59,591 bases of DNA, taken from Nitrospira sp. CG24E (lineage in GTDB: Bacteria; Nitrospirota; Nitrospiria; Nitrospirales; Nitrospiraceae). Of this stretch, positions 54,318-59,591 are shown in pieces. The notes under the pieces were generated by a model. That model searched no databases. It was not told the origin of the DNA and saw only the letters and a list, made by a program, of their open reading frames with translations. The stretch's first letter is position 1; every line of letters begins with the position of its first letter. The position numbers and the translations under genes were made by a program. The DNA lies in assembly GCA_002869895.2 (NCBI GenBank), contig NEWP02000027.1, positions 192,656 to 252,246 on the forward strand, in the 5' to 3' direction.

Positions 54318-54818
54318 TTAGGTTAATAGCGCACGAACAAAAGCTTCCGGTTGTTCCGGTGTCACTAACCATGGCCGGCCATCAGCACGTTCGATCCACA
54401 CGAAACAATCGGTGCGCGAGATGTACATCTGCACGATGCCTCGCCGCTTCGTCCACAGCCAGCCGAATCCTCCCCAAAGTCCCCCAGCCCCAACTCGCAT
54501 GCCCCATCCAATTTCATTTTGCAATTCCTGCCCGTCGATAAGCCTCACATTCGAGATGTCTTGGCGGGAAATTTCGCACCGCTTAAGTGGCCAGACCACT
54601 TCGAGTACTCGCTGATGCACGACAAATTTGCTTGGCCTAAACCGGAACCATACCCAGGCATAGATCGCGACGACAAACAGGGCTGGAACGATAAGCAAGC
54701 GGCTCCCAAACAGCATTCCTATAAAAAATGCGAGCGGTAGCGCTAACAGAACAAGCGTTATCGTCAGGATCAGTGGGGACATTCGCGCGAGGCGGAAACT
54801 CTTCACCATAAGTGGCAT
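54318..54818 (-). CDS. Membrane protein with bacterial PH-like domain
   Basis: 166 residues. Two membrane helices near the N-terminus (about 10-60), then a region resembling bacterial PH domains (KFVVHQRVLEVVWPLKRCEISRQDISNVRLI). GGAGGAGAG is placed for ATG 54818, so the longer frame to 54923 is not used. The function is unknown; such proteins often sense or bind at the membrane surface. Confidence 0.7.
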   Translation of the reverse strand: MPLMVKSFRLARMSPLILTITLVLLALPLAFFIGMLFGSRLLIVPALFVVAIYAWVWFRFRPSKFVVHQRVLEVVWPLKRCEISRQDISNVRLIDGQELQNEIGWGMRVGAGGLWGGFGWLWTKRRGIVQMYISRTDCFVWIERADGRPWLVTPEQPEAFVRALLT

Positions 54819-54954
54819 CTCTCCTCCAACTGTCCAAGGCTCGGGCCAGGAAGGAACGGGGAGATTCTGATCTCTGAGTAGTGTCCTGCCCAGCGTGGCA
54901 AGAACACCAGAATGACCCCGCACTTATCCACAAAATTGGGAGGAAGAAACGGGG

Positions 54955-55029
54955 ACATTCTGAATTTCTAGCAGTAGTGGCTTGCGTGACGTGTCAAGAA
55001 AACCAGAAGTCTATTATTTTGTCACGACT
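54955..55029. repeat. Direct repeat A bounding the hicB/AP2 accessory segment
   Basis: About 75 bases (GGCAGTAGTGGCTTG-like core, then TGTCAAGAAAACCAGAAG and TTTTGTCAC) related to a copy at 55940-56013. A third, weaker copy of TGGCAAGAACACCAGAATG is near 54895. Minus-strand genes lie between the copies. Confidence 0.55.
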
Positions 55030-55060
55030 CAGGCGCCCTTGCGAACGATATCGAGACAGA

Positions 55061-55346
55061 TCAAGCCCCATTTTTCATCCGACTACTATGCAACATGCTG
55101 CATCTTATTGGCGAAATCACGGCCTGAGGTGGCAGGCGGTAACACCTTGCCATCTGCGAGATAAAGCGTGATGGCTTCTTCGACGATCTGACATAGCTCG
55201 TGAATACTGTCTTTTCGTCTTGGCCGTGACATCCACCGAGCAGGAAGCCCGGCGCGCTTCCAACATAGCATTGGTCCTGATCGGACCATTCCACAATCTT
55301 TGCGTATCTGGCACTCTCTTTCATTGGTGAACCTAATCGGGGTCAA
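55061..55346 (-). pseudogene. Frameshifted HicB-type antitoxin
   Basis: Two overlapping frames together give a HicB-like protein: ARYAKIVEWSDQDQCYVG...LLGGCHGQDEKTVF in one, then ELCQIVEEAITLYLADGKVLPPAT in the other. The switch is near 55208-55216 and is explained by loss of one base. No intact hicA toxin is adjacent. It is probably non-functional. Confidence 0.65.
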
Positions 55347-55440
55347 AGTCCTATTTCAGCACTTCGTTTCTATTTCAACCGCAGCAGCCATCAGTAATCC
55401 AGCCAGTCCCTATTTTCTTCTCCGACCGCCTGGGTTGGCC

Positions 55441-55914
55441 TCAGGGTTGAGCACTCTTGATGGTACATACCCGCTTTAACTGACTCTTACGCTCGATGAC
55501 TGCAAGTCGTTTGGCTTGGCGCTCACCGTAGTGTGAGACATAGAATTTTCGCTTACGGCTGGCACCATGCTCATTGACCCAACTAGCCAACCAGAATGTA
55601 CTCCGACGACCAGTATTGGGGTTAGCAAGAACTTCATAACGGCCGACACCGGGAATGCCGGAAGTATTGTTTCTGCGAAGGCGGGTGCGGACCCAGAGTT
55701 GATGGTCAAGTGTGGAGTGTTGACTGAGTAACATGCTTCTGCAGTCAACGGCAACATTCAGTGCCTTTCGCTTCCCACCGTAGACGCCATCGGAGAATGT
55801 TTTTGCGACAATCTCACCCTTGCGTTGCAGCGTAACACGCCATCCGTAAGTGCGGCTTCGATCGTGGTCGATGCGGATAATGTTGCGAGGAGGCTTCACT
55901 ATGAGAAGGCCCAA
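55441..55914 (-). CDS. AP2-domain-like protein
   Basis: 157 residues. An N-terminal segment (GWRVTLQRKGEIVAKTFSDGVYGG) and a C-terminal one (GVGRYEV...WLASWVNEHGASRKRKFYVSHYGERQAKRLAV) each resemble the AP2 DNA-binding fold found in plant factors and in bacterial homing or mobile elements. It is likely a DNA-binding protein of mobile origin, in keeping with its accessory surroundings. Confidence 0.65.
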   Translation of the reverse strand: MGLLIVKPPRNIIRIDHDRSRTYGWRVTLQRKGEIVAKTFSDGVYGGKRKALNVAVDCRSMLLSQHSTLDHQLWVRTRLRRNNTSGIPGVGRYEVLANPNTGRRSTFWLASWVNEHGASRKRKFYVSHYGERQAKRLAVIERKSQLKRVCTIKSAQP

Positions 55915-55939
55915 CTATATGAGTATAGATGGAGAAAAT

Positions 55940-56013
55940 GAGGACGCTCAGAATTCATGCCAGTACTGGCTTATATCATGTGTCAAAAACCAGAATGCCT
56001 CTTTAATTTGTCA
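55940..56013. repeat. Direct repeat B bounding the hicB/AP2 accessory segment
   Basis: Core GCCAGTACTGGCTTATATCA, then TGTGTCAAAAACCAGAATG and AATTTGTCAC, related to the copy at 54955-55029 in the same orientation. Confidence 0.55.
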
Positions 56014-56022
56014 CATTCCTGA

Positions 56023-56319
56023 TTAGGTCGCCACTACTTCTTTCTCACGCAGGTGTTTGTCTAACACGAATGTCCCGAACGGAATGACAGACGCCACCAG
56101 TGCAGACAGTGAAAACATGACAGACCATCGCTGTCTCACATGCAGCATCGCCAACAAACCGACATAGAGCAGGAACAGGCCTCCATGGATTGCGCCCACG
56201 ACTCTCACCACCTCCGGTATCCCCATGAAATACTTCATCGGCATGGCAATAGATAACAAGGTGAGAAACGAAACGCCCTCGGCTAAACCTGTCATCCTAA
56301 AAGCTCTAATCTGGCTCAT
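56023..56319 (-). CDS. DUF3817-family membrane protein
   Basis: 98 residues with three membrane helices. The pattern RMTGLAEGVSFLTLL, GIPEVVRVVGAIHGGLFLLYV and a final basic loop matches the DUF3817 family, whose function is not established. Confidence 0.85.
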   Translation of the reverse strand: MSQIRAFRMTGLAEGVSFLTLLSIAMPMKYFMGIPEVVRVVGAIHGGLFLLYVGLLAMLHVRQRWSVMFSLSALVASVIPFGTFVLDKHLREKEVVAT

Positions 56320-56459
56320 ATGTGTTTTTCTTCCTTATCGCCGTCAACCATACAAGGTCATGTGATTGGATCAGTTTCAGTTAGTAGAAGACCAGTGCGT
56401 GGGAGGATGTTCAAAAAGTCTGTCCGCACGGCCGCAGCCGTGTGATCTTTTCGGCAGAC

Positions 56460-56500
56460 TCGTTTTTACGCTTCACGTTTCACGAATGACGCTTCACGGC
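56460..56500. repeat. TTCACG-type word-repeat arm
   Basis: TACGCTTCACGTTTCACG followed by AATGACGCTTCACGG: the words CTTCACG and TTTCACG recur. It also reads as the last bases before the small Cys-protein gene at 56500. Confidence 0.6.
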
Positions 56501-56661
56501 TATTCCCCGCTGCCAGCCATGTCGTCAATCAGCGGCCTATTGATATCAGTGCATCCGAAGCAGATGGTATCGAAGAGGAGATCGGCATTCGCGACAAAGT
56601 TCTTCTCGTCGGTAAGTTTGTCGGCGATGACCTGGGCGTAACAGGTCTCGCAGAGCATCAT
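56500..56661 (-). CDS. Small protein with two Cys pairs
   Basis: 53 residues with CETC near the N-terminus and CFGC near residue 37, which could bind zinc or iron. ATG 56661 is chosen; the frame extends to a GTG at 56709. I do not know a family. It has an analogue in the small Cys-containing gene at 56800. Confidence 0.5.
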   Translation of the reverse strand: MMLCETCYAQVIADKLTDEKNFVANADLLFDTICFGCTDINRPLIDDMAGSGE

Positions 56662-56714
56662 CAGCCCCCGGGAGACACCTACGGTTTTTCGTCCTGCACT
56701 CAAAGCCACGCAAA

Positions 56715-56815
56715 CCCCTTCGTGAAACGTTAAACGTGAAGCGTGAATTGATTCGTCTCGATTTGCCTCGCTGTCCCTACGTTTGACGTTTAACGTCTTC
56801 TATACGCTTCCCTTC
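56715..56815. repeat. TTCACG/GTGAAACG-type word-repeat hairpin
   Basis: Left arm TTCGTGAAACGTTAAACGTGAAGCGTG, right arm CGTTTGACGTTTAACGTC and ACGCTTCCCTTCAC, with a loop of about 35 bases. Confidence 0.7.
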
Positions 56816-56994
56816 ACTTGCGCGATAAAGAAATCTTCCGTCTCCAGTTCGACTCCGCAACGCTCGCACTCATGGGGCTTGTCAGGAGGAGGTACCGTAA
56901 GCTCATTGCTATCCACGCGTCCACGGCAGACATGATAAAACCGTCCCCGCGCGTCATCGGTATCCAGAGGATCGCTTTCATAAATCAGCACCAT
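56800..56994 (-). CDS. Small zinc-ribbon-like protein
   Basis: 64 residues. One C-x(n) and a CERC pair (YHVCRGRV and HECERCG) suggest a partial zinc site; the rest is polar. Its C-terminus lies in a word-repeat arm. The function is not known. Confidence 0.5.
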   Translation of the reverse strand: MVLIYESDPLDTDDARGRFYHVCRGRVDSNELTVPPPDKPHECERCGVELETEDFFIAQVKGSV

Positions 56995-57069
56995 CGGCGA
57001 CGCTCCTCAAACATGAGCTAGTATACTGATGGACCAGTTCTATCCGCAACGGTTCCATCCAACAGCAGG

Positions 57070-57128
57070 TCTATCTGGTTTGTTTGGTTTGTCTTGTTTG
57101 TTTGGTCAAAGAACGAAAAACCAGATCA
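57070..57128. repeat. AACCAA-type word-repeat arm
   Basis: CTATCTGGTTTGTTTGGTTTG and TTGTTTGGTCAAAGAACG, with a short partner AAAAACCAGATC. One arm is much shorter than in the other six copies. Confidence 0.6.
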
Positions 57129-57145
57129 GCGAAGCCACACCATTG

Positions 57146-57270
57146 GCAGGATGCTCAAAAAGCCTGTCCAGCAAGGCCGCAGCGAGTGAAGGCCTGAAGC
57201 GTACCCTTGCGGTACGTTGAAGGTCTGAACGATGCGAGAACGACGCTGGCGGGCTTTTTCAGCCTTCTGC
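57146..57270. repeat. Short-form GCAGGATGCTGAAAAAG-family element (reverse orientation)
   Basis: Begins GCAGGATGCTCAAAAAG and ends CTTTTTCAGCCTTCTGC. The TAG stop of the gene on the minus strand (57270-57272) shares its last base with the element. Confidence 0.85.
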
Positions 57271-57887
57271 TAGAAGATTTTTCGATAGTGCCTGGAGTGC
57301 ACCCCCGACTCGTCGGCAAAACCGAGTGAGGCGCTGTCAGGATTGCCGGTGTCGTTGAGGTCGATGCGATAATGCCCGCGGATAGCTTCCATGGCTGTTT
57401 CGAATGGAACGGCCTGAGGATAGAGGTTTCCCGGCGCATGCGCGCCGCGGGTTAGGATGCGAATCACGTCGGCCTGCGCAAACTTGACATCAGATACGAC
57501 ATAGATGTCGGCGACGGCATGGTCTCCCAACTTGTGGCCTGGTGTGGTGGCTGGCAGGAGTTCGGATAATGTGCCGGAAAGCCGGTCCTGCTTAAACCGT
57601 TTCAAGAGTCCGACAACTTGGCTGTCGGTCGCTTCCGGAGGAACGCTGAGACTGATCGCGTTCATGTCCAGGATGGTTGCCTGGACTTTGAAAAGCACCG
57701 GCGCTGCTTCGGGATCTTCGATGGTCGGTCCGGTTGGCCCTTCAGTCCCCGCAGCCTGTTTGTTCTTTGAGCTGGGCACAATGAGGAACACAAAAAGCCA
57801 CAGACCGAATAGCACGCCGAACACGACGATGAGGGGATGAATTCCAGCCCGCTTGCCTTCTTCGTAAGGGTGCTCTTTATCACTCAT
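57270..57887 (-). CDS. Membrane-anchored protein of unknown function
   Basis: 205 residues. A single N-terminal membrane helix (about 18-38, PLIVVFGVLFGLWLFVFLIV), then a soluble domain of about 150 residues without motifs I recognise. ATG 57887 overlaps the mazG stop (57880-57882), so the two genes are translationally coupled. The longer frame to 58055 runs into mazG and is rejected. Confidence 0.7.
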   Translation of the reverse strand: MSDKEHPYEEGKRAGIHPLIVVFGVLFGLWLFVFLIVPSSKNKQAAGTEGPTGPTIEDPEAAPVLFKVQATILDMNAISLSVPPEATDSQVVGLLKRFKQDRLSGTLSELLPATTPGHKLGDHAVADIYVVSDVKFAQADVIRILTRGAHAPGNLYPQAVPFETAMEAIRGHYRIDLNDTGNPDSASLGFADESGVHSRHYRKIF

Positions 57888-58758
57888 GACGGCGTTCCTC
57901 TGTCGGTATCGCCGGATTGCGCTTCTTCGCCTCTTCCCACAGTCGATCCATTTCCTCGAACGACAGGTCTCCGACCCCACGGCCCGACTCGGTTGCCCGG
58001 GCCTCAATGAATTGAAATCGCTCGACAAATCTGTTCGCGGCCTGACGCAGGGCATCCTCAGGGTTCACTTTGATGAAGCGGGCCAGATTTACTAGTGAAA
58101 ACACGACGTCGCCGAATTCCGCAATAATCTGCGCCTGCCGCTCGGCAGAAGCTGGCGCGTCGAGTTCCACCCGGTTTGATGCGGGAGATCGGATGGCAAT
58201 CCGGAGCTCCTGGATTTCTTCCTCGATCTTGCCGAGGACCTGATCGAAACCTTTCGCATCGTGGGTCCAATCGAAACCGACCCGTGAAGCGCGCGCTTGA
58301 AGTTGATAGGCTCTCAGGAGAGCCGGCAAGGTCTGCGGCACACCGTCGAGCACCGAATCCGGTCGGCCGGACGCCTGGCGCTCTGTCCGTTTGATATCTT
58401 CCCACCGCGCCACCACCTGGTCGGCATTCGTGGGAACCGAGTCTGCCGACCCATTTTTAAATACGTGGGGATGCCGGCGAATCAGTTTGTCAGCCAATTG
58501 CTCAAGCACATCCTCAATGGTAAAGCGACCGGCCTCTGAAGCGATTTGGCTGTGAAAGAGGACTTGGAGGAGCACATCGCCCAACTCCTCAGGCAATTTT
58601 GTCCGATCCTGCCGGTCAAGAATTTCTAAGACTTCGTAGGTTTCTTCGAGAAGATAGGGTTTGAGAGATTCATGTGTCTGCTTGCGATCCCAAGGGCATC
58701 CGTCCGGCGCACGCAACGAAGCCATCAAGTCGACCAGTTTATGAAATCGTTCCGACAT
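57880..58758 (-). CDS. mazG: Nucleoside triphosphate pyrophosphohydrolase MazG
   Basis: 292 residues. Two MazG domains; the first carries the metal-binding acidic motif EETYEVLE and EELGDVLLQVLFH. Segments around CPWDRKQTHESLKPYL are family-specific. It hydrolyses aberrant nucleotides and can lower (p)ppGpp. GGAGGAGGG is placed for ATG 58758. Confidence 0.92.
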   Translation of the reverse strand: MSERFHKLVDLMASLRAPDGCPWDRKQTHESLKPYLLEETYEVLEILDRQDRTKLPEELGDVLLQVLFHSQIASEAGRFTIEDVLEQLADKLIRRHPHVFKNGSADSVPTNADQVVARWEDIKRTERQASGRPDSVLDGVPQTLPALLRAYQLQARASRVGFDWTHDAKGFDQVLGKIEEEIQELRIAIRSPASNRVELDAPASAERQAQIIAEFGDVVFSLVNLARFIKVNPEDALRQAANRFVERFQFIEARATESGRGVGDLSFEEMDRLWEEAKKRNPAIPTEERRHE

Positions 58759-58902
58759 CGCCCTCCTCCACCGCCACACGAAATTGGCTGCCCATTATAC
58801 CCGGTTCTCGGCCGGCTTCAATCGGCTGTGCGGGCTGTAGAAAAACTATTGGGCACGGTGGACACTCAATTGCCCACACGTATAGCACATCAGAAGAACA
58901 CC

Positions 58903-59117
58903 GCACAGAATGCTCAAACAGGCCAGACTTCTCACCCACCCAACCCCGGCGCGCCAAGACACGCCGTTCCACAGGCAAGGCCGCAGCGAACTATCACTTC
59001 CATAAGGGGTGGCTGGGATGATCCCAACTGCGCGCGTCCAACGAGGGGAGTCCGCGACCGCGCGTTGCGCGAGCACGGGGATCGTCTCAGCCACCCCGCC
59101 CTCTTTTCAGCATCCTG
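58903..59117. repeat. Long-form GCAGGATGCTGAAAAA-family element (reverse orientation)
   Basis: Begins GCACAGAATGCTCAAACAGG and ends CTTTTCAGCATCCTG. It contains TGCGCGCGTCCAACGAGG and GCGTTGCGCGAGCAC, the complement of the cores at 23090 and 24652. Confidence 0.8.
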
Positions 59118-59189
59118 ATAGTGCAGCTTGCGCCGACTCAGGGCCTATGGTAGGGTACGGTCGCTGCATCTGGAGCGGGGGAAAGGCCT

Positions 59190-59591
59190 GTGGCCGCAGA
59201 ACAAGAAGAAGGATTTATCGTGCGGGATCGGCGGAGCGGAAGTAGCTCCGACCGCCCTTCCGCCGCTTCGCCAATCGAGCTTGGGATAGAACCCCACCAG
59301 CAGACCGCACCCTCCGATCCGCACCAGGGATCGGGAATTCCCGTCACCTTTTCATCCTTCGTCATTTCTCTGGGCAGCTCCTCGCTGATGCTGATGGGGG
59401 AACAGCTGGATCCCCAGCAGCCTCCGATGCCGGTAAATCTACCGCAGGCGAAAGAAATTATCGACTTGCTCTCGGTCTTGGAAGAGAAGACCACGGGCAA
59501 TCTCACGACGGAAGAACAAGCGGTGCTGCGGGATGCTCAGTTTCCAGAAGGGAGAATTCGTCGGGTGCCAAGCGCTCCTGGCGCAGAAACA
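59190..59591 (+). CDS. DUF1844-type protein, cut by the window end
   Basis: 134 codons are visible from GTG 59190 (GGGGAAAGG upstream), and the frame continues beyond the window. A polar N-terminal segment leads to FVISLGSSSLMLMGEQ and NLPQAKEIIDLLSVLEEKT, typical of DUF1844. The last 20 visible residues depart from the family pattern, so a frameshift or a divergent tail is possible. The function is not established. Confidence 0.65.
   Translation, partial: MAAEQEEGFIVRDRRSGSSSDRPSAASPIELGIEPHQQTAPSDPHQGSGIPVTFSSFVISLGSSSLMLMGEQLDPQQPPMPVNLPQAKEIIDLLSVLEEKTTGNLTTEEQAVLRDAQFPEGRIRRVPSAPGAET

Noticed and set aside
57888-58055. Upstream extension of the membrane-anchored unknown to 58055
   Set aside because: It overlaps mazG by more than 50 codons; the ATG at 57887 gives a normal overlap and a clean membrane start.

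Overview
The window (about 59.6 kb, moderately GC-rich, mostly chromosomal housekeeping genes) fits a Nitrospira-type member of the Nitrospirota. That is an inference from gene content, because no rRNA is present. The supporting genes are a Pup/UBact-like ubiquitin-like tail protein, a periplasmic small metal-binding protein (SmbP-like), a membrane-anchored pentahaem cytochrome c, a K+-independent-type H+-pyrophosphatase and a CysO/Mec-type sulfur-carrier locus. Several families of intergenic palindromic repeats are also scattered through the sequence.

Layout. 0.7-8.5 kb: hppA, pup/UBact, recJ, rel, a DUF192 protein and a small zinc-ribbon protein. 8.5-16 kb: an exported flavodoxin, a SWIM-SNF2 helicase, a Fur-controlled bfd-like ferredoxin and pepF. 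16.0-17.4 kb: a complete ISAzo13-like insertion sequence with matching terminal inverted repeats. 17.4-24.7 kb: a TPR protein, a histone-deacetylase-family hydrolase overlapping a pentahaem cytochrome, a rhodanese, SmbP, a nitrilase-family amidase, an AlgH-family protein and a lipoprotein combining CsgG-like and PDZ domains. 25-32 kb (mostly minus strand): a YefM/ParE-type toxin-antitoxin pair, uvrA, msrB and lon. 32-37 kb: small exported proteins, a secreted thermonuclease, a decayed integron-cassette-like gene and an HD-GYP response regulator. 37-45 kb: recA-recX, a truncated alaS joined to the head of an oppositely oriented gene, an RRM protein, a DEAD-box helicase and uvrB. 45-48 kb: a cation/proton exchanger, an unknown protein, a ClpS-like adaptor and a histone-H1-like protein. 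48-53.5 kb: the sulfur-carrier cluster thiS - cysK - moeB1 - thrC - cysO/moaD - NIL - moeB2 - mec. 53.6-57 kb: accessory DNA with a PH-domain protein, a frameshifted hicB and an AP2-like protein. 57-59.6 kb: a membrane-anchored unknown, mazG and the start of a DUF1844 protein cut by the window end.

How the genes work together. The 48-53.5 kb cluster is the most coherent system. It holds two sulfur-carrier proteins, two E1-like activating enzymes, a JAMM peptidase, a NIL-domain protein and two PLP enzymes, which together suggest protein-thiocarboxylate-dependent amino-acid synthesis. One carrier (ThiS-like) ends in an extra residue after its glycines, which the JAMM peptidase could remove. DNA repair and stress functions are also dense here (recJ, rel, uvrA, uvrB, recA-recX, lon, msrB, SNF2).

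Two architectures of intergenic DNA recur. The first is a family of roughly 110-220 bp elements with inverted ends resembling GCAGGATGCTGAAAAAG, several of which supply the stop codon of the neighbouring gene. The second is a set of long imperfect hairpins whose arms are built from short degenerate words (AACCAAAT-like, CCTCAACCTTAA-like, TAGCCCC-like and others) placed directly after genes.
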